Assembly (NCBI RefSeq): GCF_009765775.1
Contig: NZ_LMUU01000195.1
Location: 27,166-81,429 of the forward strand
Direction of reading: 5' to 3'
Length of the DNA: 54,264 nt
Origin: Beijerinckia sp. L45
GTDB taxonomy: Bacteria; Pseudomonadota; Alphaproteobacteria; Rhizobiales; Beijerinckiaceae
Position numbers and translations under genes: made by a program. Shown here one piece after another: positions 44,775-53,344 of this stretch (position 1 is its first letter; each line of letters starts with the position of its first letter). Below the pieces are notes generated by a model that was given only the letters and a program-made list of their open reading frames with translations, did not search any database and was not told the DNA's origin.

Positions 44775-45194
44775 TTAAGCATTGCGAGCCATGAATGTCG
44801 CAGGCGTGCCCTTTCGCGAGTCGATGAAGACGATATCGGTCGGATCGCGTCGCGGTGTATCGATCGACAGGAATACGAGAGGTTCGGCGAGTATATCTGG
44901 CAGAGCGTGTACCGTGCCGCGCTCGAAAAAGAGCAACTGCCCGTGACCGAATTCAGCCTTTGTTGATTCATCGTTCATCCAGAACGTACCTCGACCCGAG
45001 AGTACGTATAGAAATTCGTCGCATCCAACATGATAATGGGTGGGGGTGCCTCTGTAGACGCGGAATACGCGGGTGCTCGCGGTTTCTGTGTCCGTGATAT
45101 AAGTGTCGACTAGCAAGGTGCTTGCAGTCTCCGGCAAAGCCGCGGCTATAGCTTCAATGTCGAAGCGTCCGGTGGTCGTGTGCGCTTCCTTCAC
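44775..45194 (-). CDS. Cupin-domain protein
   Basis: A 139-aa single-domain cupin. The two metal-binding motifs are visible: THYHVGCDEFLYVLSG (His, His, Glu) and the second motif around RGTVHALPD (His). Such proteins can be dioxygenases, isomerases or sugar-binding proteins, so the reaction is not predictable. Start GTG 45194 has AGGAAA upstream. It is 75 bases after the alcohol dehydrogenase homologue on the same strand. Confidence 0.88.
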   Translation of the reverse strand: MKEAHTTTGRFDIEAIAAALPETASTLLVDTYITDTETASTRVFRVYRGTPTHYHVGCDEFLYVLSGRGTFWMNDESTKAEFGHGQLLFFERGTVHALPDILAEPLVFLSIDTPRRDPTDIVFIDSRKGTPATFMARNA

Positions 45195-45269
45195 TGGATT
45201 TTTCCTATCCTTCGATTCGTCGTGTCGTCTCGTTCTGACTCGATACGGTCGCGCGGCACGGCTGTACCT

Positions 45270-46286
45270 TCATTCGAATCCTTCCAACACGATCTTACCC
45301 TTGGCTCGCCCGCTCTCGATGTGCGCGTGAGCGCGTCGAAGGTTCGTCGCATTGATGGCGCCATACGTTTCGCCGAGTGTCGTACGAATCCGTCCGGCGT
45401 CAACGAGGCTTGAGACTTCGTTCAGCAGTTGACCTTGGGCAGCCATATCCGGCGTTTCGAACATCGACCGCGTGAACATGAATTCCCAATGCGTCGACAC
45501 ACTTTTGCGCTTGAAAAGTGCGACGTCGAGTTGACCGGGATCATCGATGAGAGCGCAGTGCCCCTGCGGCGCGATAAGGTTGGCGATCTCGTCAAGGTGC
45601 GCCGCGGTGCCCATCGTCGAGAGGACGAATCTTGGCGACCCGATACCCAATGCCGATATTTCTGCCGCCAAGGGCTTGCTGTGGTCGATCACGTAATGTG
45701 CCCCAAGCTCGCGGCTCCAAGCCTGTGTCTCCGGCCTTGACGCCGTCGTGATCACAGTCAGGTCGGTAAGCTGCCGGATGAGCTGTGTCGCGATCGAGCC
45801 AACGCCACCGGCCCCGCCTATGATGAGGATGGATGCGGGTTTGCTTGATCGCGAGTCCGAGATCCGTAGGCGCTCGAATAAAGCTTCCCAGGCAGTGATC
45901 GAAGTCAGGGGCAGCGCGGCTGCCTCCGCCCACGACAGCGAGACCGGTTTCCGCCCGACGATACGTTCGTCGACCAGGTGGAACTCTGAGTTCGTTCCAG
46001 GCCGGCCGAGCGCGCCGGCATAGAATACGGCATCGCCTGGCGCGAAAAAGGTAACGTCGGGTCCCACCGCCTCGACTGTGCCTGCGCCGTCCCAGCCAAG
46101 GATCTTCCACGAACCGACCTCAGCGGTCGCACTGATCCGGACTTTCGTATCGACCGGGTTCACCGATACGGCGTGGATAGCCACCAGAACGTCACGGCCA
46201 CGAGGCTGAGGTTTGGGAAGCGTCACGTCAACGAGCGAAGCGAGGTCAGTGATCGGGAGAGGCTTTTGGTATCCAACGGCACGCAT
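45270..46286 (-). CDS. Zinc-type alcohol dehydrogenase/quinone oxidoreductase homologue
   Basis: A 338-aa medium-chain dehydrogenase/reductase. It has the GroES-like N-terminal domain (HAVSVNPVDTKVR, GWDGAGTVEAVG) and a Rossmann domain with IGGAGGVGSIATQLIRQL near residue 155. The catalytic zinc cysteines of true alcohol dehydrogenases are missing, so it fits the zinc-free quinone oxidoreductase-like branch using NADPH. Start 46286 has AAGGAA six bases upstream. Confidence 0.92.
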   Translation of the reverse strand: MRAVGYQKPLPITDLASLVDVTLPKPQPRGRDVLVAIHAVSVNPVDTKVRISATAEVGSWKILGWDGAGTVEAVGPDVTFFAPGDAVFYAGALGRPGTNSEFHLVDERIVGRKPVSLSWAEAAALPLTSITAWEALFERLRISDSRSSKPASILIIGGAGGVGSIATQLIRQLTDLTVITTASRPETQAWSRELGAHYVIDHSKPLAAEISALGIGSPRFVLSTMGTAAHLDEIANLIAPQGHCALIDDPGQLDVALFKRKSVSTHWEFMFTRSMFETPDMAAQGQLLNEVSSLVDAGRIRTTLGETYGAINATNLRRAHAHIESGRAKGKIVLEGFE

Positions 46287-46429
46287 GATGATTCCTTATT
46301 CTATCCGCGCGACGTGGCGCGTTGCGACAAGCCGGAACAGCCGGTCTGGTCGCTACTTGCGACCGGCGGCTTCCAGGATCAGCGACGTGATTGGCCCAGG
46401 CTGAGAAATCAGGGCGAGATGGCTGGCCT

Positions 46430-47119
46430 TCACTTCGATGGTTTCGCCTTCATGCGCTTCGCCATAAAGCGCTCAAGGTCGGGATTGATCGTCCGGTCTT
46501 CGGTCGACACCGCATAAAAGCTGGGCTTCATACGCCAAGCCGCCTGCGTGGTTTTGCCTGCGAGCAGGGCTTTGTGGAACGGCTGCTGCACGGCAAAAAG
46601 CGCTTTGGCCTTGGCTTCCGGCAGGTCGCCCGCGAAATCCTTGAGGAACGCAGCTTCGGTGAGCCGCCCTTCGTCCCCATCGAAGACGATTCCTGCCGAA
46701 GCGGGCGGGGTCGGATAGGTTTTTGCGAGCGCCGTATAATCTTCGCCCGCGTCGGGGGCCCGAGCGGCCACGTAGACGAGCGCCGAAATCTTGGGATCTA
46801 TACCGGCCTCCGTGACGATCATGCCCGAGAAGGAATGACCAACGAGGACCGTCGGACCGTCCTGCCGCGCGATGACACGCCGCGTCTCCGCCACGGCTTC
46901 GTTGAGCGTCGTCAAGGGATTCTGCACGGATGTCACGTTGAGGCCTGCCGCCTGCAGGCGTGGGATGACCTCCGACCAGCACGATCCATCGGCGAAAAGG
47001 CCGTGGACGAAAACGACGTTGTTGGCCATGGGCACGCCCTGCGCGAAGGCGCTCTTGGGAAGCAGCGAGGCGGCAGCGCCCGCGACCATCATGGTGGTAA
47101 AGGTACGACGGTTCAGCAT
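46430..47119 (-). CDS. Tat-exported alpha/beta hydrolase
   Basis: A 229-aa alpha/beta hydrolase. A twin-arginine signal (NRRTFTTMMVAGAAASLLP, cleavage near AFAQG) starts it. The fold is shown by VVFVHGLFADGSCW (oxyanion region), the nucleophile elbow LVGHSFSGMIV (Ser near residue 94) and an acid/His pair near AVSTEDRTI. It resembles small esterase/EstA-like proteins. The frame is open further upstream, but ATG 47119 gives the Tat signal and has AGGAA upstream. Confidence 0.92.
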   Translation of the reverse strand: MLNRRTFTTMMVAGAAASLLPKSAFAQGVPMANNVVFVHGLFADGSCWSEVIPRLQAAGLNVTSVQNPLTTLNEAVAETRRVIARQDGPTVLVGHSFSGMIVTEAGIDPKISALVYVAARAPDAGEDYTALAKTYPTPPASAGIVFDGDEGRLTEAAFLKDFAGDLPEAKAKALFAVQQPFHKALLAGKTTQAAWRMKPSFYAVSTEDRTINPDLERFMAKRMKAKPSK

Positions 47120-47256
47120 GACTGAGATTCCTGATTTGGTAAGAGACCGATTGCGGTATTCTCCGGCGGCACGGTACGCCGCCGAAATCGGTCCGGGTCG
47201 AGAACGCGTCTTCAACCGATTGCCGGAACGCTTAGGACGCGTCGCATCAGCGACGA

Positions 47257-48210
47257 CTAGGGCGACACCTCTTTCGGCCAGGTAAAGCCCGTGAGACGTT
47301 CCGCGACGGACCATAGGCGCATGCCGACAGCGGCGTCGCGCGCCTCGGCCCCGACCTTTGCCAATCCGACCGGGCCCTTGAGTTCGAGAAGGCCCTGCGG
47401 ACCGTAGTATGCGGCAGGTTTGGCGTCGGGCGAGGTCGCGGCGAACAAGGTCGGCAGAGCCCCTTCGGCCGCGGACTGCGCCAACACGGGTTCGAGCATC
47501 CCGCCGATCCGATCGGCGAGGGTCCGGCGAGCGCCGCGTCCCATGCGTGGGCCGCTCTTTTGTAGGTCCGTGACGGCCCAACCGGGATGAGCCGCATTGC
47601 TCATCACGCTCCATGTCCCGGCATCGCTGCGCCGCTGTAGTTCGAAGGCGAACAAGATCATGGCGAGCTTGGATTGAGCATAGGCCGCCCAGGGCTTGTA
47701 GGATCGCTCCCACTGCAGGTCGTTGAAATGAATCGCCGCTTGCAGCCGATGCGCGCCGCTACTGAGGTTGACCACGCGTGGCGCCCGACCGTTTCGCAGC
47801 AAAGGCAGCAGGCGGGCAGTCAGAGCGAAATGGCCGAGAAAATTCGTGCCGAACTGCAGCTCGAACCCGTCCTTGGTGACGTTGCGTGTCGGCGGCGTCA
47901 TGACACCGGCATTGTTGATCAGGAGATCGATGCTGTCCTGCTCGCTGGTCAGCGTCGTAGCGAAGCGGGCGACGGACGACAGGTCGGCGAGATCGAGATC
48001 GGCGTAACGGATCGTGGCGCCAGGATAGGCACGCAGGATGCGATTCAGCGCGGCGTTGCCTTTGTCGGTGTTGCGGCCGGTCAGCAGCACGTCGGCGCCC
48101 GCGCAAGCCAGCGCGAGGGCCGTTTCATAACCCAAGCCCCCTGTGGCGCCTGTGATGACGACGCGGCGTCCGCTCTGGGACGGGATATTGGATGTGGTCC
48201 ATGTGGTCAT
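47257..48210 (-). CDS. Short-chain dehydrogenase/reductase
   Basis: A 317-aa classical-like SDR, retinol-dehydrogenase type. NAD(P) motif TGATGGLGYETALAL (residues 20-34), the NNAGVMTPP motif near residue 98, the catalytic Ser in NLSSGAH and the YAQSK Tyr/Lys pair near residue 175 are all present. Substrate unknown. It lies between the Tat-exported hydrolase and the SnoaL-like gene. Confidence 0.93.
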   Translation of the reverse strand: MTTWTTSNIPSQSGRRVVITGATGGLGYETALALACAGADVLLTGRNTDKGNAALNRILRAYPGATIRYADLDLADLSSVARFATTLTSEQDSIDLLINNAGVMTPPTRNVTKDGFELQFGTNFLGHFALTARLLPLLRNGRAPRVVNLSSGAHRLQAAIHFNDLQWERSYKPWAAYAQSKLAMILFAFELQRRSDAGTWSVMSNAAHPGWAVTDLQKSGPRMGRGARRTLADRIGGMLEPVLAQSAAEGALPTLFAATSPDAKPAAYYGPQGLLELKGPVGLAKVGAEARDAAVGMRLWSVAERLTGFTWPKEVSP

Positions 48211-48287
48211 GACGGGAGCCTATGAGGTTGGGAAGGGTGTGGCCGGGCCGGGCAGTCTTCGGCCGCCATCGCTAGCGGCTGTGACGA

Positions 48288-48827
48288 TCACATCGCGAGC
48301 TTTGCAATGCCCATCTGCTTGAACAAGGTGAGGTTGTCCTCGATGTGCCAATTGTCGGTGATGCGCCCATCCGTGATCTTGAGCAGGTCGGTTGCGATGA
48401 AATCGACCGGCTGGCCCGCTCCTTTGACCGCGCCCATCGTTCCCCTAAAATGGCCGGTAAAGCGCATGTGAACGGTGACATAGTCGCCCGCGACGATCAT
48501 CTTTTCGATGGCGACCCGGAGATCGGGAACGGCAGCCCGAAACATCCGGGATGCGAAGGCAGGACCCTTAGGCCCCTGGGGCCGTCCCTCCGGCAGCGTA
48601 TGGTCGACGAAGCCTGTCGCTAAAGCTGTCTTGAGCCCGTCCTCGTTGCCTGTGTCCCAGAAATAATAAAAGGCGCGGACGGAGCCGAGGTCGGCGTCAC
48701 GCTGGGCCGTCGGAACGCCGGAAGCGATGACGAGGTTCGCTATTCCCACGTCCGCGGCCTGCGCGACCGTCTTCCCCGGCAACAGGGCTGCGGCGACGAG
48801 CGACCAAGCAAAAACTGTGGATGTCAT
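48288..48827 (-). CDS. Exported SnoaL/NTF2-like protein
   Basis: A 179-aa protein with a signal peptide (MTSTVFAWSLVAAALLPG, cleavage near AQA) followed by an NTF2-like fold of the SnoaL ester-cyclase type (VRAFYYFWDTGNEDGLKTAL to RITDNWHIEDNLTLFKQMG). Members include polyketide cyclases, but most are of unknown role. ATG 48827 was chosen for AAGGA eight bases upstream. Confidence 0.88.
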   Translation of the reverse strand: MTSTVFAWSLVAAALLPGKTVAQAADVGIANLVIASGVPTAQRDADLGSVRAFYYFWDTGNEDGLKTALATGFVDHTLPEGRPQGPKGPAFASRMFRAAVPDLRVAIEKMIVAGDYVTVHMRFTGHFRGTMGAVKGAGQPVDFIATDLLKITDGRITDNWHIEDNLTLFKQMGIAKLAM

Positions 48828-48926
48828 TGAATCGATCCTTCGCTTCGGCACAGTGGCAAGGACCGCCGTCGGCGGCCCGAGCTGCTCTGTGCCGTGATGG
48901 TGAAAATAAGATCTGGACCCGAGGCC

Positions 48927-49958
48927 TCAGGCCGTCGGACCTGGCAGGCCGGTCACGCTCGGCGAGGCGCGGCGAAGTATTGGCGCCGTATCACGCTGGC
49001 TAAGCGTGTATTTTGCGATCTCGTCCTTGCGGGCGAACCACACGCCGTCTTTGCTCTTGGCGTAAGCGAGGAATCGGTCGAGGGCGCGGACGCGACCGGC
49101 ATGGCCGGAGATGCGGTCGTGGAGACTGATCACCATCATCCGCCGACGTTTGGCTCCCTCCTCGTAGAGCTGGTCGAATTCGTCCCGAAGCGCTTGTTCG
49201 TAAGCGGTGGGGTTCCAGCCCTGGAAGGGAAACGAGACGATGTCGTTCATGTGGAATGTATAGGGGACGGTGACGAAATCGCGACCCCGTACCGGCACGA
49301 TGAAGGGTTCGTCGTGGCTCGGTTCGTCGATGTGGTAGAGGAAGCCGAGGTCCTGGAGCGTTTCCAAGATGTGGATGGAATTACGCATCCAGTACGCGTT
49401 CCAACCGACCGGCATCTGGCCGGTCACGCGGTGGATGGTCTCGACGCCTTCTGCAATGAAACGCTTCTCGGCCTCGCGGGAGAGCTGGTAGCTGTTCTCC
49501 CACGCCCGCCCATGCGCGGCGGCCTCATGCCCCCGACGAACGATCTCCTGGGCGAGGTCCGGCGACGTCTCGACCGCCTTGCCGATCATGAACGACGACA
49601 GCTTGATGCCGTGCTTATCCATCAGGTCCAGAATCCGCGGGATGCCCTCGTAATGGCCGTAGGCGAAGAAAGCATTGGTCGGCAGGTCTGGGACGCCGGT
49701 CTCGATCGGGTCCGGGATCACCCCGCCTGCGCCCGAGATTGGCTGACCGCCGCCCTCGAACATCAGAGAGAGGCTTACGGCAAGCCGGGCGCCGTTCGGC
49801 CAGTAAGAGGTTTGTGCGTTCATGCTGTAGCTCCTTTCTAGAGGGACGCTGGCGGCAGCCAGTGCCAGGACGCCGCCGCCAACGAGCTGGCGGCGATCGA
49901 TCTGGGGAGATGCCGAAAAAGGGCGTGGCGGCTGGGAAAGCTGGTCCGAAGGGTCCAA
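48927..49958 (-). CDS. Polysaccharide deacetylase-family protein with two start sites
   Basis: A NodB-fold hydrolase of the PuuE/allantoinase-like branch. Motifs: WPNGARLAVSLSLMFE near residue 51, HEAAAHGRAWENSY (metal His residues) near 150, and VISLHDRISGH near residue 288. The long form (343 aa) starts at TTG 49958 with AAAGGAA six bases upstream and carries a Tat-like signal (DRRQLVGGGVLALAAASVP). An internal ATG 49823 has a perfect AAAGGAG at seven bases and would give a 298-aa cytoplasmic form. Both starts look usable. Confidence 0.9.
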   Translation of the reverse strand: MDPSDQLSQPPRPFSASPQIDRRQLVGGGVLALAAASVPLERSYSMNAQTSYWPNGARLAVSLSLMFEGGGQPISGAGGVIPDPIETGVPDLPTNAFFAYGHYEGIPRILDLMDKHGIKLSSFMIGKAVETSPDLAQEIVRRGHEAAAHGRAWENSYQLSREAEKRFIAEGVETIHRVTGQMPVGWNAYWMRNSIHILETLQDLGFLYHIDEPSHDEPFIVPVRGRDFVTVPYTFHMNDIVSFPFQGWNPTAYEQALRDEFDQLYEEGAKRRRMMVISLHDRISGHAGRVRALDRFLAYAKSKDGVWFARKDEIAKYTLSQRDTAPILRRASPSVTGLPGPTA

Positions 49959-50258
49959 GACGCGTTCCTTTCAACGAGTGGCCGGCGGAAGAAGCGGAGC
50001 TTTTCGTCATCCGATCCGCTTCGTCGCCGTCGGCGTTTCCGACATCGCTTTTCTAGGAGGCGCGCGGCGTGAGGTCCTTTCAGAGATCTGAAATTTTCTG
50101 ATCTCTTCTGCTGCCTGTCGCGCAAACCGCGATCGTGCGATCTTGAAATCGTCGCGCGGCTCCGGGCCATGGCCAATGCGTTTTGCCGTACCCTTTTGTC
50201 TGGGGAGACGATTGTCTACGCTGTGACCTGTCAAAGCCGTACGAGCGAGGTGTAAGGC
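49959..50258. promoter_or_regulatory. 300-bp divergent promoter region with inverted repeats
   Basis: This gap separates the divergent deacetylase and winged-helix regulator. It contains TTTCAGA-GA-TCTGAAA (50078-50093), the overlapping GAGATC-11-GATCTC arms (about 50083-50105), and GATCG-TG-CGATC (50131-50142). These are candidate operators for the regulator. No clear -10/-35 pair was assigned. Confidence 0.4.
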
Positions 50259-53009
50259 GTGCCATTGCAGGAGACCGTCGTTTTCCTAGGGCGATCCGAA
50301 GTAGATCTGGCCCGCCGCGAGCTTCGCGATCTCCATGGCGTAGTGCCTCTCGGTAGCCGAGCCTTCGATCTTCTGGAACTTCTGCTGCGCGCGCAGGGGC
50401 AATTGGTCACGAAGGACGAGATCCTACAGAGCGTGTGGGCGGGTGCCGTGGTCGGCGACAACGCGCTGCACGTGCAGATTTCTGCCATTCGTAAGGCGTT
50501 GGGCGACGACCAGGGCTTTCTCAAAACGGTATCCGGGCGCGGCTACCGGTTGATTGAACCCTCGCAGATGGCGGCACTGACCGAGCCGGATCCTCGACCC
50601 GCGCCGCATCCGCAGGCGCCCAAGCTGCCCCTGCGGCTGACGGAATTGATCGGTAGGGCCGGAGCCATCGAGGACTTGCTCGGCCTCCTTAAGGTGCACC
50701 GGCTGGTGACGCTGACGGGCCATGGTGGAATCGGCAAATCCAGCTTGGCATTGGCCGTCGCAGATCGGGAGACGGCCCTCGCGGGGGCAATCTGGCTGGT
50801 CGAACTTTCTGGGCTCTCGGATGCCCGGCTGGTGCCGTCGATGGTCACCACGGCGCTTGGTTTCGCCACGGGTGGCGGGACGATCGAGCCGGCGACGGTT
50901 GCGCGTGCGATCGGCGATCGTCGGCTTCTCCTCATCCTAGATAGCTGCGAGCATGTGATCGACGCGGTCGCGCGGCTTGCTGATACGATTCTCCGCGTTT
51001 GCCCGCATGCCAAGCTGCTCATGACGAGCCGTGATCTCCTCCGTGTGGAGGGCGAAGTGGCTTATCGAGTCGAAACCCTGGATACGCCTTTACCCGAAGA
51101 AGCGGCGGGTCCGTCGTCGACGGATTACGGCGCCGTCCGCCTGTTCGTGCAGCGTGTCGAAGCCCTTCGTGCTGGCTGGACGCCTGGCGAAGAGGATTTG
51201 ACGGCGATTGGAGCCATCTGCCGAGCCTTGGACGGCATCCCGCTGGCGATCGAGCTGGCGGCGGCACGCGCGGCGGCGCTCGGCTTGGGCGAGGTCCAGT
51301 CGAACCTTAAAGATCGGTTCGCGATGCTGGTGGACGGCCGTCGAACGGCGCTCCCGCGCCATCAGACTTTGCGGGCGACGATGGACTGGAGCTATGACCT
51401 GCTTACCGACAGCGAACGTTGGGTCCTGTCTCATGTCGCCGTCTTTCCAGACGGTTTCACTCAGGAGGCTGCGGCATGCGTGCTCGATCTCGACGCGCGC
51501 CGCGTCGCCGAGGATATCGCAAGCCTTGTCAACAAGTCTCTTGTTCTCTTGGACGAAACGAGGGGAGAGCCGAGATGGCGTCTGCTCGACACGACGCGTG
51601 CCTATGCGACCGAGACGCTCGCTGCATTCGATTGCCTCGAAACCGCACGTAACCGCCACGCGGCATTCTTTGCAGAGCTGTTCGCGCCGTCGGCTCTAGC
51701 CAATCGGCTCTTTTCACCCGGTCAGCGGCTCCCTTTCTTCCGGCGCGAGATCAACAACGTTCGCGCCGCGCTCGACTGGTGTTTTGCGCCGTCCGGAAAC
51801 GCCGCGACGGGCGTGCAGCTCACGGCCGCGTATCTGCCGGTGTGGTTGGACCTGTCGCTGTTCGCGGAATGCAACGAGCGGGCGAACCGCGCCTTGGACC
51901 GCTTGGAGGATGGTCTCGATCTCCAGCCGACACTGGTCATGCAATTGGCAACGATCCTCGCCATCACGCTGATCCATACGGAAGGCGTTGTGGCCCGGAC
52001 ACGACGCCTGCTGGACAAGGCGCGAGAGGCCGCGGAACGGGCGGCAGACCCGACCGCGCTTATACAGGTCCTGTACGGCGAGTGGATGCTGACAATCTAC
52101 AACGAGCAACTGCCCGATGCCCTGGGTTTCGCCGAGAGGCTGGACGTGGAGGCGCGCCGCTCCATCGATCCTACGCATGGCATTTTGGCTGATAGGATCC
52201 TCGGCCACGCCCTCCATTACAGCGGTCAACTTGGTTCCGCACGCAAGCATCTAGAGGCGGTCCTCGATCATCGATCGGTCCTGGAGGACCGCCGCCCGGC
52301 AATCTGGCTGCATTACGATCATGCCGTACTAGGTGGTGCGATGCTGGCGCGTGTCCTCTTCCTTCAGGGAGAGACCGAACACGCTCATGAAGTAGCCGAG
52401 ACAGCCCTTCGTCGCGCGCGATCGCGTCACGACACGCTCGCGACATGTGCGGCGCTTGGAGCGGCGCTTTGTCCCCTGTCTCTGTGGTCGGATGACCTCG
52501 ATGCGGCCCAACAACACCAGACTGAGTTGCGCAACCTCGCGACCCGGCACGGCTACACGTTCTGGATTCGCTATGCCGATTGCGCCGGTGCTCAGCTCAA
52601 AATCCGCGAGGGCCATCCGGGGGTTGGTGTCGTCGCGCTCCGCTTCGGAACCGAACTGCTACGGGGGACAGGACAGGCAACCCATTGCGCCGAACTGGTT
52701 CCTGATCTGGTGGAAGGGCTATTGGCCCTTGGGGAGGTAGCGGAAGCCTCAACCATCCTCGACCAAGCGTTCGTGGACGCCTCGCGCTCGGGCGTCCAAT
52801 GGCACCGCCATGAACTCGAACGCCTCAAAGCCATTCGCATGTTACGGGACGACGAAGCCGATAGGTCGAAAGCGGCAGAGCGCCACCTTCGCCGAACGAT
52901 GCAAGAGGCGCGGAAAGATGGAGCCCTATTTTGGGAACGCCGATGCGCGGTCACCCTCGCAAGACTTCTGGCCACTCAGAATCGTCAAGATGAGGCGTTG
53001 CTTTTTTAG
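50259..53009 (+). CDS. Winged-helix/ATPase/TPR transcriptional regulator (STAND-type)
   Basis: A 916-aa regulator. An OmpR-type winged helix lies at about residues 8-100 (ILQSVWAGAVVGDNALHVQI and GRGYRLIEP), followed by a signal-transduction NTPase domain with Walker A GHGGIGKSSLAL (Lys160), Walker B LLLILDSCEHVIDA and LLMTSRDLLRVEG, then winged-helix and TPR-like repeats to the end. Such proteins bind an inducer and ATP, oligomerise and activate transcription. Start GTG 50259. It is divergent from the deacetylase gene and is the likely regulator of that minus-strand run. Confidence 0.93.
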   Translation: MPLQETVVFLGRSEVDLARRELRDLHGVVPLGSRAFDLLELLLRAQGQLVTKDEILQSVWAGAVVGDNALHVQISAIRKALGDDQGFLKTVSGRGYRLIEPSQMAALTEPDPRPAPHPQAPKLPLRLTELIGRAGAIEDLLGLLKVHRLVTLTGHGGIGKSSLALAVADRETALAGAIWLVELSGLSDARLVPSMVTTALGFATGGGTIEPATVARAIGDRRLLLILDSCEHVIDAVARLADTILRVCPHAKLLMTSRDLLRVEGEVAYRVETLDTPLPEEAAGPSSTDYGAVRLFVQRVEALRAGWTPGEEDLTAIGAICRALDGIPLAIELAAARAAALGLGEVQSNLKDRFAMLVDGRRTALPRHQTLRATMDWSYDLLTDSERWVLSHVAVFPDGFTQEAAACVLDLDARRVAEDIASLVNKSLVLLDETRGEPRWRLLDTTRAYATETLAAFDCLETARNRHAAFFAELFAPSALANRLFSPGQRLPFFRREINNVRAALDWCFAPSGNAATGVQLTAAYLPVWLDLSLFAECNERANRALDRLEDGLDLQPTLVMQLATILAITLIHTEGVVARTRRLLDKAREAAERAADPTALIQVLYGEWMLTIYNEQLPDALGFAERLDVEARRSIDPTHGILADRILGHALHYSGQLGSARKHLEAVLDHRSVLEDRRPAIWLHYDHAVLGGAMLARVLFLQGETEHAHEVAETALRRARSRHDTLATCAALGAALCPLSLWSDDLDAAQQHQTELRNLATRHGYTFWIRYADCAGAQLKIREGHPGVGVVALRFGTELLRGTGQATHCAELVPDLVEGLLALGEVAEASTILDQAFVDASRSGVQWHRHELERLKAIRMLRDDEADRSKAAERHLRRTMQEARKDGALFWERRCAVTLARLLATQNRQDEALLF

Positions 53010-53306
53010 ACGTCGACTTATGAAAGGACGAGAAAAACGATCAATTGTATCGGTCCAGGCCGGGATGCGACGGATCGCGTTCAACTGAATGTCTGCTTTC
53101 GGAAAATAGGTGAAAGCTTGAGGCGTCCGACTTAGGGCGCAAGGCGGACAAACAGCTTCCCGGCCGGAGCCGAGAAGCCGGTTCATGGGATCGCTGCTGC
53201 TTCTTTCATCAGGGCCGTTTAGGCCTGTCGTGTCCGCGAGCTTGAGGCGGTTGGCCGTCTCGCGATGATGGACGGTGCCCACGCGGGCGCCATAGCTGCT
53301 GAAACA
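53010..53306. other. Gene-free stretch between convergent genes
   Basis: No supported gene between the regulator stop and the terminator at 53307. Short frames are shadows without ribosome sites. Nothing else was recognised. Confidence 0.5.
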
Positions 53307-53336
53307 GGATCGGCGAGACCGTAATCTCGCCGATCC
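53307..53336 (-). terminator. Hairpin terminator for the amidase
   Basis: A perfect 12-bp stem, GGATCGGCGAGA / TCTCGCCGATCC with a 6-base loop, 8 bases past the amidase stop; on the minus strand TGTTTC follows, a weak T-run. It may serve both convergent genes. Confidence 0.7.
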
Positions 53337-53344
53337 TCTCTCAG

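Noticed and set aside
45596-45606. GGTGCGCC match to the tRNA end as possible attR
   Set aside because: Only eight bases match, and it lies inside the alcohol dehydrogenase gene, so it is chance.
47120-47713. Upstream extension of the alpha/beta hydrolase frame
   Set aside because: It runs antiparallel in frame through the SDR gene; ATG 47119 has the Tat signal and a ribosome site.
50007-50234. 75-aa minus-strand frame in the regulator gap
   Set aside because: TTG start without a ribosome site, and it overlaps the inverted repeats; treated as chance.
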